A stretch of 64,000 bases of DNA from Agrobacterium rubi TR3 = NBRC 13261 (GTDB lineage Bacteria; Pseudomonadota; Alphaproteobacteria; Rhizobiales; Rhizobiaceae). Below are positions 47,604-55,803 of this stretch, in pieces. The stretch covers positions 244,090 to 308,089 of the forward strand of contig NZ_BBJU01000014.1 of the NCBI RefSeq assembly GCF_000739935.1, read 5' to 3'. Under the pieces are notes generated by a model. The model had not been told where the DNA came from. It worked only from the letters and a program-made list of their open reading frames with translations, and did no database searches. A program made the position numbers and the translations under genes. Positions within the stretch are counted from its first letter, which is position 1; each line of letters starts with the position of its first letter.

Positions 47604-47915
47604 ATGAAACGGCGTGGTGCGACGTCTCTCTATGTCAAGGCTTGGTTATTCCTAGCTGTATCGGCAGCGGCGGTCATGACGTCGCCCGACTGGAGCGAAC
47701 GTCTTCCCGCCGCCTTCGGGTGGGATACGACCGCTCCTGGCATCGCAGCATTTATCGCGTTTAATGTTATCATATTGTTTTTTATCGCCTGTCCAACATG
47801 CGGGCTCTCGCTTTTCAAAACGGATGCGAAATACTTTTATATCTACCATCCCTGGCCAAACCGGGTCTGCCCACGATGCGGCCGTGATCACGGACAAGTG
47901 GAAAGGGATCAATAG
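47604..47915 (+). CDS. Small membrane protein with two CxxC pairs
   Basis: 103 residues. There is a first hydrophobic helix near 12-26 and a second near 46-62. The CPTC pair (63, 66) lies immediately after it, and CPRC (89, 92) near the C-terminus, so the tail could bind zinc as a ribbon facing the cytoplasm. GGAG is 6 bases before the ATG. It is 59 bases after tRNA-Cys. I do not recognise the family. Confidence 0.7.
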   Translation: MKRRGATSLYVKAWLFLAVSAAAVMTSPDWSERLPAAFGWDTTAPGIAAFIAFNVIILFFIACPTCGLSLFKTDAKYFYIYHPWPNRVCPRCGRDHGQVERDQ

Positions 47916-48042
47916 GTCTGTCGCCGGATTAACACATACGAGTGGCCATGATCACGCAGTGGAACATCCCTTCTCCTCAGTAGTTTACGCCTTAACGATT
48001 ATCGCATCATCTATACAACCCAATAGTGAACGGGAGAATCTC

Positions 48043-48348
48043 GTGAAACTGACCATCGCTTTCGTAAGTGCAGGATTGGCCGTGGCTCTGGCGGGATGTA
48101 CGGCGACTGGTTTCAGCGCGACGACCATCTCATCTTACAGTCTGGAGCCGATCCCCGGCAGCATCACTTACCGCGGCCAGCCGCGCACAAAGCTGACCAA
48201 ATCGCCGATCGGCAGCACCTTCACACACAATTTCCGCCGCTTCGATGACAGGGTCATCGAGACATATCAAATCCAGCCTGACCGCTCCCTCAAGATTATC
48301 GATCGCCGCATCGTCAGGGACTGGTCTCTGTTCGGTCGAGACGACTGA
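48043..48348 (+). CDS. Small predicted lipoprotein
   Basis: 101 residues from GTG 48043, which follows CGGGAGAA at 6-7 bases. The signal peptide ends in the lipobox LAGC (VKLTIAFVSAGLAVALAGCT). The mature part has YSLEPIPGSITYRGQPRTKL, then SPIGSTFTHNFRRFDDRVIE and a closing IVRDWSLFGRDD. The frame is open to 47764, but that part overlaps the preceding gene and is unlikely to be coding. Family not recognised. Confidence 0.75.
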   Translation: MKLTIAFVSAGLAVALAGCTATGFSATTISSYSLEPIPGSITYRGQPRTKLTKSPIGSTFTHNFRRFDDRVIETYQIQPDRSLKIIDRRIVRDWSLFGRDD

Positions 48349-48452
48349 CGCACGCACACTTAAGCGGATCGACTTGCATGTGCCGATTGTCCATTGAACT
48401 GAGGGTCGGAACCTTTTAAACGCGCCTGAGTGCAGCCGTTATGGGGTCGATC

Positions 48453-48698
48453 ATGCAAACGCCGTGGAAAAAACCTGTTCTCGTCGCTCTGGAAGAGCCC
48501 GGCGTCTATGTCAGCATCGAATCGACGCAGGCCGCCTCCTGGGCCTTGATCGAGGACTGGCCGGAAGAAGACGGTGAGAAGCTGGATCGCGCCCTGCTGG
48601 TCTTCGCTGCTGTCGATGCCGGAAAGAAAAAACCGGAAGATGCCCGTCAGGCCTTCATCGAGGCTGCCATCGAGGCCGGGCTAGACGTGAAGTCATAG
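48453..48698 (+). CDS. DUF982 family protein
   Basis: 81 residues (85 if ATG 48441 is used). It has the DUF982 layout: WKKPVLVALEEPGVYVSIES at the N-terminus, a WALIEDWPEEDG segment, then ALLVFAAVDAGKKKPEDARQ and AFIEAAIEAG. These small proteins are abundant in Rhizobiaceae and have no known function. GGGG sits 6 bases before ATG 48453. Confidence 0.75.
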   Translation: MQTPWKKPVLVALEEPGVYVSIESTQAASWALIEDWPEEDGEKLDRALLVFAAVDAGKKKPEDARQAFIEAAIEAGLDVKS

Positions 48699-48780
48699 TG
48701 ACGCAGGCCGCATTCCTGTCTTAATCTTTCGCGAACGACCGGCTAAAGAACACGCTTAGAAGTTCCCAAGGCATTTATTC

Positions 48781-48867
48781 ATGAAAAAGCTCCTTTTCAT
48801 CCTCCTTTTCGCGTGCCTGCTGACCAGCATTGTCGGCCACTGGATTTTTGCGTTGTTGGTGACCTGA
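48781..48867 (+). CDS. Putative 28-residue membrane micropeptide
   Basis: The ORF MKKLLFILLFACLLTSIVGH, then WIFALLVT, is almost a single hydrophobic helix with a Lys-Lys start. AAGG lies 9-10 bases upstream. Too short for homology judgement. It could be a real membrane micropeptide, a leader peptide, or chance. Confidence 0.4.
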   Translation: MKKLLFILLFACLLTSIVGHWIFALLVT

Positions 48868-48973
48868 TCCAGTTGTCATAATCCAAATAGAAAACTCTTC
48901 ATTTCATCCGCCTGTCACGGAACTTCGTTAAGTTTTGCACGTTCTTCTTCCACGGAACATGGAGGGTAAAGCG

Positions 48974-49063
48974 ATGCGCGACGGTCTCAACAGTTTGCTG
49001 GAAGTATCTGCACTTGGTCTCGTGATCGTCACTTGCCTGATGATGATCAACCCGGTCGTTTAA
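48974..49063 (+). CDS. Putative 29-residue membrane micropeptide with strong ribosome site
   Basis: MRDGLNSLLEVSALGLVIVT, then CLMMINPVV: a short polar start, one hydrophobic helix, then stop. GGAGGG is 7 bases before the ATG, close to an ideal Shine-Dalgarno, and a Rho-independent terminator follows at 49118. That combination supports expression. Family not recognised. Confidence 0.55.
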   Translation: MRDGLNSLLEVSALGLVIVTCLMMINPVV

Positions 49064-49117
49064 GACCTATTTCATCCGTTTATTCTGTAAAAACTCAATT
49101 TGTTGAGCGAGAAACAC

Positions 49118-49144
49118 ATGCGGCTTTCCAGCCGCATTTTTTTC
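49118..49144 (+). terminator. Rho-independent terminator
   Basis: ATGCGGC (49118-49124) pairs with GCCGCAT (49131-49137) around a 6-base loop, followed by a run of T. It ends the small-protein cluster and insulates the CinA-domain gene. Confidence 0.85.
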
Positions 49145-49246
49145 GCCGATACGCCAATCACTTTTCTCCGCCCTTCAGCCGTCAGCGTGTTGCATTCTTC
49201 GTGCCGCGCGGTAACGTCTGACGATATTCCCTTGTGAGTGATCCTG

Positions 49247-50020
49247 ATGTCTGCACCCTCCTCCGTATCAAGCCTTGTCTCCGCTGCCATGCTCGCCATT
49301 GGCGACGAGCTCTTGTCCGGGCGCACAAAGGACAAGAATATCGGCCATCTGGCGGATGTGCTGACGATGTCCGGTATCGATCTCAAGGAAGTGCGGATCG
49401 TCGCGGATGAGGAGGCTGACATTATCGAGGCGCTCAATGCGCTGCGCCAGCGTTACGACTACGTCTTTACATCAGGCGGCATCGGCCCGACCCACGACGA
49501 TATCACCGCAGATGCCGTTTCCGCAGCCTTCGGCCTACCCTGCGAGCACGATGCGGAGGCCATGCGCCTGTTGGGCGAGATGTACCAGAAGCGCGAGATG
49601 GAATTTACCGAGGCGCGCAAACGCATGGCCCGGATGCCGCGCGGGGCGCAACACATCGTCAACCCCGTCTCGGTGGCGCCTGGCTTCATCGTTGAAAATG
49701 TCTATGTGATGGCAGGCGTGCCGCAGGTCTTTCAGGCCATGCTGGATAATGTCATCCCCACCTTGCGCACCGGCTCAAAGGTGCTGTCTCAGGCCGTCCA
49801 TTCGCCCTATGGCGAGGGCGATATCGGCACACCTCTGAGTGCGGTTCAGAAAGCCCACCCACAAACCAGCATCGGCTCTTACCCGAAGTACGACGGGCAG
49901 CGTTTTTCGACCGAAATCGTCGTACGAGCCCGCGATGCAGAGGCGCTGAACGCTGCGACAAAGGACGTCGAAACGATGCTGCAGACCATCGCGGAGCAGA
50001 AAGCTGCTCTCAGCGCGTGA
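49247..50020 (+). CDS. CinA-type competence/damage-inducible domain protein (MoaB/MogA fold)
   Basis: 257 residues comprising only the N-terminal MoCF_biosynth-like domain of CinA: AAMLAIGDELLSGRTKDKN, FTSGGIGPTHDDITADAVSA and PGFIVENVYVMAGVPQVFQAM. The C-terminal nicotinamide-nucleotide amidase domain of full-length CinA is absent. This short form is common in alphaproteobacteria; COG1058 members include ADP-ribose pyrophosphatases, so that activity is possible. ATG 49247 is used; GTG 49238 is in frame. Confidence 0.85.
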   Translation: MSAPSSVSSLVSAAMLAIGDELLSGRTKDKNIGHLADVLTMSGIDLKEVRIVADEEADIIEALNALRQRYDYVFTSGGIGPTHDDITADAVSAAFGLPCEHDAEAMRLLGEMYQKREMEFTEARKRMARMPRGAQHIVNPVSVAPGFIVENVYVMAGVPQVFQAMLDNVIPTLRTGSKVLSQAVHSPYGEGDIGTPLSAVQKAHPQTSIGSYPKYDGQRFSTEIVVRARDAEALNAATKDVETMLQTIAEQKAALSA

Positions 50021-50073
50021 ACAAGCTGAGGATCCAGACGTTTTAGCAAGAGCCATAGTGCTGAACCCGTCGT

Positions 50074-50087
50074 TTGATCGCGATCAA
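50074..50087. promoter_or_regulatory. FNR/FixK-type anaerobox upstream of the universal-stress gene
   Basis: TTGATCGCGATCAA is a perfect 14-bp palindrome and an exact match to the TTGAT-N4-ATCAA consensus bound by FNR/FnrN/FixK regulators. Its centre is 101 bases before the start of the downstream gene. TATCAT at 50105-50110 could be the -10 element of a promoter activated from this box. Confidence 0.75.
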
Positions 50088-50181
50088 TGCTGCGACAGGC
50101 TTGGTATCATAGGCTGAAACAGTAGGAGCGCTGTCGCCGCATCTCGTCGCACCGCGCTGCATCACGATGAGGAGCCCTGCC

Positions 50182-51027
50182 ATGGGTTACAAAACGATAC
50201 TCGCCGTCATGGATACCGCAGAAAATGCCCACAAGCTGGAAGGCTTCGTGGTTTCGCTCGCCAATGATTTCTCCGCTCACGTCGTCGGTCTCCACATGGA
50301 GACATTCGCCACCATTCCGCTCGTTGCGCCGATGGAAATTCCCGATCCCGCCACCGTGCAGGCGGTTCAGGAAGTCGCGCACGAGGAAACGACGGAGGTG
50401 GGGCGTATCTTCAAGCAGACGATGTCGGCTGGCGGCGTCTCGCATGAATGGCGCAGTTTCATTGCGTCCGTGGGTTACGCGTCCAGCTCTGCGCTCCAAA
50501 GCGCGCGCTGCGCCGATATCGTGATTGCCCGGCAGCCCAATTCCTCGGCGTTGTCCGACAGCCGCGGCGATCTCGACAACTTCCTGTATGAAAGCGGCCG
50601 CCCCGTTCTTCTCGTGCCGCATACATTGACACAGCCAAAGCCTGTCCGGCGCGTGCTGGTGGCTTGGAATGGTTCGCGCGAAGCCACGCGCGCCGTCTTC
50701 GATGCGCTTCCCTTCCTGATCGCAGCCGAAAGCGTCGAGATATTCTCGTTCGGCGCGGATGACAGCGACGATGACGCCAAGCCACCAGCCGGTAACGACC
50801 TCGCCTCCACGCTGGCCCGCCACGGCATCAACGTAACGGTGACCTCTCAGGAAAAAGCGCAAGGCGTATCAGCCAAGAGCGCGATCGAAAGCCGCCTGGC
50901 GGATAACAGCGTCGATCTGCTGGTCATGGGCGCCTATGGCCATTCCCGCTGGTGGGAAATGCTGTTCGGCGGCGTTACCCGTACCGTGCTGGACAAGACG
51001 ACCGCGCTGACATTGCTGTCGCGATAA
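50182..51027 (+). CDS. Universal stress protein with two Usp domains
   Basis: 281 residues. The first Usp-like half begins MGYKTILAVMDTAENAHKLE. The second starts near residue 155 (PVRRVLVAWNGSREATRAVF) and ends VDLLVMGAYGHSRWWEMLFG, then GVTRTVL, which carries the G-x2-G-x9-G(S/T)-like ATP-binding signature in altered form. ATG 50182 follows GAGGAG. Tandem-Usp proteins are typically induced by low oxygen or stationary phase, which agrees with the FNR/FixK box upstream. Confidence 0.88.
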   Translation: MGYKTILAVMDTAENAHKLEGFVVSLANDFSAHVVGLHMETFATIPLVAPMEIPDPATVQAVQEVAHEETTEVGRIFKQTMSAGGVSHEWRSFIASVGYASSSALQSARCADIVIARQPNSSALSDSRGDLDNFLYESGRPVLLVPHTLTQPKPVRRVLVAWNGSREATRAVFDALPFLIAAESVEIFSFGADDSDDDAKPPAGNDLASTLARHGINVTVTSQEKAQGVSAKSAIESRLADNSVDLLVMGAYGHSRWWEMLFGGVTRTVLDKTTALTLLSR

Positions 51028-51054
51028 GCAGTTTTAGAGGGGTCAAATAAAAAA

Positions 51055-51086
51055 AACCCGCCGGGTGACCGGCGGGTTGTTTTTTT
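51055..51086. terminator. Bidirectional terminator between the Usp gene and aapP
   Basis: AACCCGCCGG (51055-51064) pairs with CCGGCGGGTT (51069-51078) around GTGA, with eight T to the right and eight A to the left. Confidence 0.92.
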
Positions 51087-51107
51087 TCGGTGGAGGGTTG
51101 GAACCCA

Positions 51108-51881
51108 TCAATGCAGGATCTGGCTGAGGAACAGCTTGGTGCGTTCATGCTGCGGGTTGTCGAAGAATTCGGCTGGCGAATTCTGTTCAACGATCTGGCC
51201 CTGGTCCATGAAGATGACGCGGTTGGCGACCTGACGCGCGAAGCCCATTTCGTGGGTGACGCAGATCATGGTCATGCCGTCTTCGGCAAGGCCCACCATC
51301 GTGTCGAGAACTTCCTTGACCATCTCAGGGTCGAGCGCCGAGGTCGGTTCATCGAACAGCATGATCTTCGGCTTCATGCACAGCGAACGGGCAATCGCCA
51401 CGCGCTGCTGCTGACCGCCGGACAGCTGGCCCGGATATTTGTTGGCCTGCTCGGGAATCTTGACGCGCTTGAGATAGTGCATCGCGATTTCTTCGGCTTC
51501 CTTCTTAGGTGTCTTGCGAACCCAGATCGGTGCCAGCGTGCAGTTTTCCAGAATGGTCAGATGCGGGAAGAGGTTGAAGTGCTGGAACACCATGCCGACT
51601 TCGCGGCGCACTTCATCGATCTTCTTCAGGTCGTTGGTCAGTTCGATGCCATCGACCTGAATGCTGCCCGACTGGTGCTCTTCCAGACGGTTGATGCAGC
51701 GGATCATGGTGGACTTGCCCGATCCCGATGGACCGGCGACGACGATGCGCTCGCCCTTCATGACCTTGAGGTTGATGTCACGCAGCACGTGGAAATCACC
51801 GTACCACTTGTTCATGCCGGTGATTTCAATGGCGACGTCGGTCGTCGACACGGCCAGCTTCTTTGCTTGATTTTCTGCCAT
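51108..51881 (-). CDS. aapP: General L-amino acid ABC transporter, ATP-binding protein AapP
   Basis: ATPase of the Aap general amino-acid importer; 257 residues. Walker A is GPSGSGKST (50-58), the ABC signature [15 protein letters not shown], Walker [15 protein letters not shown], and the switch His lies in [10 protein letters not shown]. It is closest to the polar-amino-acid subfamily (GlnQ/HisP type). Last gene of aapJQMP, 10 bases after aapM. A strong terminator follows. Confidence 0.94.
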   Translation of the reverse strand: MAENQAKKLAVSTTDVAIEITGMNKWYGDFHVLRDINLKVMKGERIVVAGPSGSGKSTMIRCINRLEEHQSGSIQVDGIELTNDLKKIDEVRREVGMVFQHFNLFPHLTILENCTLAPIWVRKTPKKEAEEIAMHYLKRVKIPEQANKYPGQLSGGQQQRVAIARSLCMKPKIMLFDEPTSALDPEMVKEVLDTMVGLAEDGMTMICVTHEMGFARQVANRVIFMDQGQIVEQNSPAEFFDNPQHERTKLFLSQILH

Positions 51882-51891
51882 GATTTTTCCC

Positions 51892-53049
51892 TTACTTTTT
51901 ATGTCCGGTGTCGAGGTGCCGTTCCATGAACAGCGAGTAGCGCGACATGCCGAAGCAGAAGATCCAGAAGATGAAACCGGCGAAGATGTAACCGGTCATG
52001 GGTGTGACGGGTGTCGCCCAGTTGGCATCGGACTGGTTGAGGTTGACGATGCCGAGAAGATCGAACATGCCGATAATATAGACAAGCGAGGTATCCTTGA
52101 ACAGACCGATGAAGGTGTTCACGATGCCGGGAATGACGAGTTTAAGCGCCTGCGGCAGGATGATAAGACGCGTCTTCTGTGAGTAGTTGAGACCCAACGA
52201 ATCCGCCCCCTCGTACTGCCCCTTCGGAATGGCCTGCAAACCGCCGCGAATGACTTCCGCCATATAGGCGGAGGCAAACAACGACACGCCGACGAGCGCG
52301 CGCAGGAACTTGTCGAAGGTCCATCCATCCGGCAGGAACAGCGGCAGCATGATGCTGGCGAAGAACAGGATGGTGATCAGCGGAATCCCTCTGATGACTT
52401 CGATGAAGGTCGTGCACAGCATCTTGATGACAGGCATGTTCGAACGACGACCGAGCGCCAGCAGAATGCCGAGCGGCAGCGACACGGTGATCCCGACAAA
52501 GGACAGGATCAGCGTGATCATCAAGCCGCCCCACAGCGGCGTCTCGACCCGTGGAAGACCAAAGTAACCGCCGACCAGCAGGAAGAAGGACACGAACGGC
52601 AGGACGATGAACAGCAAGACCGCGTTCAGCACCTTGTTCGGTGCTTTGGGGATGAGCATTGGAATGAGCAACACGACGAAGGCTGCCAGAACCAGAAGCG
52701 GACGCCAGTATTCCGAAGATGGATAGCGGCCGAACATGAATTGCGCGAACTTCGCGTTGACGAAGGCCCAGCATGCACCGGACTGTCCGTCCGGCAGAGC
52801 GCCGCCTTGAGCAACCGTCAGGCAGGCCAGACGGTCTGTACCCGTCCATGAGGCATGGATGAACAGCCACTGCACGAGCGGTGGAATGATGTAGGCCAGA
52901 AATGCGATTGCCAGGATGGTGAAGATCACGTCTTTGGGCGTGGCAAACAGCCTGGTGCGCAGCCAGTGGGTGATGCCCACCTGGCTGGAGGGTGCGGGTG
53001 CCTGTGGCACCATGTCAGCACGGACATAGGAAATGTGTTGTGTTGTCAT
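51892..53049 (-). CDS. aapM: General L-amino acid ABC transporter permease AapM
   Basis: 385-residue inner-membrane permease. The N-terminal part has extra helices and a periplasmic loop containing two cysteines ([20 protein letters not shown]), typical of AapM rather than of short HisM-type permeases. The EAA loop for docking AapP is near [20 protein letters not shown]. It is 3 bases downstream of aapQ. Confidence 0.93.
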   Translation of the reverse strand: MTTQHISYVRADMVPQAPAPSSQVGITHWLRTRLFATPKDVIFTILAIAFLAYIIPPLVQWLFIHASWTGTDRLACLTVAQGGALPDGQSGACWAFVNAKFAQFMFGRYPSSEYWRPLLVLAAFVVLLIPMLIPKAPNKVLNAVLLFIVLPFVSFFLLVGGYFGLPRVETPLWGGLMITLILSFVGITVSLPLGILLALGRRSNMPVIKMLCTTFIEVIRGIPLITILFFASIMLPLFLPDGWTFDKFLRALVGVSLFASAYMAEVIRGGLQAIPKGQYEGADSLGLNYSQKTRLIILPQALKLVIPGIVNTFIGLFKDTSLVYIIGMFDLLGIVNLNQSDANWATPVTPMTGYIFAGFIFWIFCFGMSRYSLFMERHLDTGHKK

Positions 53050-53052
53050 GGA

Positions 53053-54255
53053 TTATCTCTCCACCAGCGCCATTTTCGCGTTGAACCAGTTCATGATCAG
53101 CGCGGTCGTCAGCGACAATGTCAGGTAAACCGCAAGCCAGATGGCCACGACCTCGACGGCCTGTCCCGTCTGGTTGAGGATGGTACCGCCAACCGCAACA
53201 AGATCCGAAAAGCCGACGGCAACCGCCAGCGAGGAGTTCTTGGTGAGGTTGAGATACTGGCTCGTCAACGGCGGAATGATGATGCGCATGGCCTGCGGCA
53301 CGACGATGAGGCGTGTGATGTTGTTGCCACGCATGCCGAGTGCACTGGCCGCTTCCGTCTGTCCCTTCGCCACGGCCTTGATACCGCCGCGAACGATTTC
53401 GGCGATGAAGGATGCCGTATAGAAAGACAACGCCAGATAAAGCGACAGGAATTCCGGTGCGACAACCGCACCACCGGTCAGGTTGAAACGACCGGCAATC
53501 GGAAAGTCGAAGGTGATCGGGGAGCCGAGCGCCAGAAACGTCACCAGCGGCAGGCCGATGATGATGGCGGTGCCGACGATGCCGGTGCGGAAGGGCTGAC
53601 CCGTGCGCATCTGGCGCGCCTTGGCCCAGCGATAGACGAAATAGGTGATGATGATGCCGACAAGGAAGGCGACCGGAATCATCCACGAGCCCTCGCCCCA
53701 AACCTGGCGTGGATAGAAGAAGCCCCGGTTGTTGAGGAAGGTTCCAAGCGGCATTTCCAGCGAATCGCGCGCCTGCGGCAAAATGGTGATGACGCCCTTG
53801 TACCAGAAAAAGATGACCAAAAGCGGCGGCACGTTGCGGAAGATTTCGACATAGGCCTGCGCCAGTTTCGAGACCAGCCAGTTTTTCGACAGACGCGCAA
53901 TGCCGACGATGAAGCCGATGATCGACGCCGTGATGATGCCGAGAATGGCCACCTGCAGCGTGTTCAACAAGCCCACGACGAAGGCGCGGCCGAATGTCTG
54001 GTCGTTGTTATATTCGATCAGCGTCTGACCGATATCGAAGCCTGCTCTGCCATTGAGAAAGCCGAAACCCGATGAAATATTGGAGCGTTGAAGATTATGA
54101 ATGGTGTTGCTTGTGATCATCCAGACGAAAAAGACGAGAATGATCAGGGTAACAACTTGATAGAATATTCCGCGCATACGCGGATCATTGATGATGGATG
54201 TCGCGCTTTTTGAGCTGGACGACTCCGAGTGGAGCGCTTTGCCTGCCATCGGCAC
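53053..54255 (-). CDS. aapQ: General L-amino acid ABC transporter permease AapQ
   Basis: 400-residue permease paired with AapM. IFYQVVTLIILVFFVWMITS is the first helix, LVKLAQAYVEIFRNVPPLL-like sequence gives the family motif (VEIFRNVPPLLVIFFWYKG), and the EAA loop is VAKGQTEAASALGMRGNNIT. Longer than histidine/glutamine permeases, as known for AapQ. It lies about 93 bases after aapJ, room for the usual intercistronic region that lowers permease expression relative to the binding protein. Confidence 0.93.
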   Translation of the reverse strand: MPMAGKALHSESSSSKSATSIINDPRMRGIFYQVVTLIILVFFVWMITSNTIHNLQRSNISSGFGFLNGRAGFDIGQTLIEYNNDQTFGRAFVVGLLNTLQVAILGIITASIIGFIVGIARLSKNWLVSKLAQAYVEIFRNVPPLLVIFFWYKGVITILPQARDSLEMPLGTFLNNRGFFYPRQVWGEGSWMIPVAFLVGIIITYFVYRWAKARQMRTGQPFRTGIVGTAIIIGLPLVTFLALGSPITFDFPIAGRFNLTGGAVVAPEFLSLYLALSFYTASFIAEIVRGGIKAVAKGQTEAASALGMRGNNITRLIVVPQAMRIIIPPLTSQYLNLTKNSSLAVAVGFSDLVAVGGTILNQTGQAVEVVAIWLAVYLTLSLTTALIMNWFNAKMALVER

Positions 54256-54348
54256 CTTTCCCTCTGTGTGCTCTTTGCGAGCTTCTTGTATAAGTAAGGA
54301 GGCAGAGCGTTTGCCCCGCCTCCCGCATAAAGCTGGCCGTTATGACGA

Positions 54349-55371
54349 TTAACGGATTGGCGGAGCGTACTGAAGGCCGCCCTTTGTCCAGAGCGCGTTC
54401 TGACCGCGTTCGATCTTCAGCGGCGAACCGGCGCCGACGTTGCGGTCGAAGACTTCGCCGTAGTTACCGACCATCTTGATGATGTTGTAGGCCCACTCGT
54501 TGGTCAGGCCGAGATCGGTACCGATCTTGGTGCCTTCTTCCGTGCCGAGCATACGCTTCAGGTCAGGGTTGTTTGCGTTCTTCTGCTCGTCGACATTCTT
54601 GGATGTGACGCCCAGTTCTTCGGCGTTGACCATCGCGTAGTGAACCCAGCTGACGATGTCGAACCACTGGTCGTCACCCTGGCGAACGGCTGGTCCAAGC
54701 GGCTCCTTGGAGATGACTTCCGGCAGAACGACGTTCTCGTCCGGTGTCTTCATCTTCAGACGGATGGCGTAAAGGCCAGACTGGTCGGTGGTGTAAACGT
54801 CGCAACGGCCGCTATCGTAAGCGGATGTCGCGTCGGATTCCTTTTCGAACACAACCGGGTTGTACTGAAGGTTGTTGATCTTGAAGTAGTCGGCAAGGTT
54901 GAGTTCGGTCGTCGTGCCCTGCTGAACGCAGACGGCAGCGCCCGACAGCTCGAGAGCCGACTTCACGTTGAGGCTCTTCTTCACGATGAAGCCCTGGCCG
55001 TCATAGTAGTTGACGGTGCGGAAGTTGAAGCCGAGCGATGTGTCGCGGCTGATGGTCCATGTGGTGTTACGTGTGAGAACGTCGACTTCACCGGACTGAA
55101 GCGCAGGGAAGCGGTCCTTGGAGGAAAGCGCAACGTATTTGGACTTGGATGGGTCGCCGAAGACGGCAGCGGCGATACCACGGCAATAATCAACGTCGAT
55201 ACCCGACCACTCGCCCTTGTCGTCCGGGTTCGAGAAGCCCGGAATACCGGAGCTCACGCCGCATGTGACGAAACCCTTAGCCTTGACGTCTGCAAGCGTG
55301 GCGGCAGATGCAGCCGATGCAGCTCCGAAAATTGCTGCGCCAATGGCGGCTGTCAGAAGTGCCTTTTTCAT
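54349..55371 (-). CDS. aapJ: General L-amino acid ABC transporter, periplasmic binding protein AapJ
   Basis: 340 residues with a signal peptide (KKALLTAAIGAAIFGAASAA then SA-AT). The mature protein has the SBP family 3 features: LADVKAKGFVTCGVSSGIPG, DVDYCRGIAAAVFGD, and EVDVLTRNTTWTISRDTSLG. In Rhizobium the AapJQMP system takes up a broad range of L-amino acids and supports symbiosis. ATG 55371 is preceded by GGTTGGGAAA; the frame extends to 55401 but includes that ribosome site. Confidence 0.94.
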   Translation of the reverse strand: MKKALLTAAIGAAIFGAASAASAATLADVKAKGFVTCGVSSGIPGFSNPDDKGEWSGIDVDYCRGIAAAVFGDPSKSKYVALSSKDRFPALQSGEVDVLTRNTTWTISRDTSLGFNFRTVNYYDGQGFIVKKSLNVKSALELSGAAVCVQQGTTTELNLADYFKINNLQYNPVVFEKESDATSAYDSGRCDVYTTDQSGLYAIRLKMKTPDENVVLPEVISKEPLGPAVRQGDDQWFDIVSWVHYAMVNAEELGVTSKNVDEQKNANNPDLKRMLGTEEGTKIGTDLGLTNEWAYNIIKMVGNYGEVFDRNVGAGSPLKIERGQNALWTKGGLQYAPPIR

Positions 55372-55803
55372 TTTTCCCAACCTTTGTTTCTTATTCGTCA
55401 TTCAGAAGACGCCGCATCTCGTCACTTTACGGACCAGCTCCCCGCCTCACCTCCCGGTGCGCGCCGCTATCACAATCGTAATTGCCGTCACGGTCAAGTC
55501 TCGCCCGCAAGAATTGTGTCCAAAAAACGGAATTTTTCAAAAAGCGTCCTTTTAATGGGCATATGTCTAATTATTGCGCTAAAAAAGACTAAAAACTGCT
55601 CATCCTGTCAGGCAGGTAGACTGAATTTGCGCGCAGCTTACCGCGAAATACGCCTATGTCGAGAAGACGGGCATTCAGAAGTAACCTCCTTGCGACTTTC
55701 CCATGCAAAAGACGGTTGCAAATCCTTCGAGATAACGAAGTCTTGACCGAAGCGGTGTTTGAAGACCATTTTCAGACATCAATAAAGTGAGAGATATGTG
55801 AGC
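55372..55803. other. Divergent intergenic region between aapJ and metC
   Basis: About 430 bases carrying both promoters. A plus frame across 54640-55746 is antisense to aapJ and not a gene. I looked for SAM-type riboswitch features before metC and saw none that I could defend. Confidence 0.45.

Noticed and set aside
55372..55803. Possible SAM riboswitch before metC
   Set aside because: No pseudoknot-like conserved segments I could identify; gap is explained by two divergent promoters.
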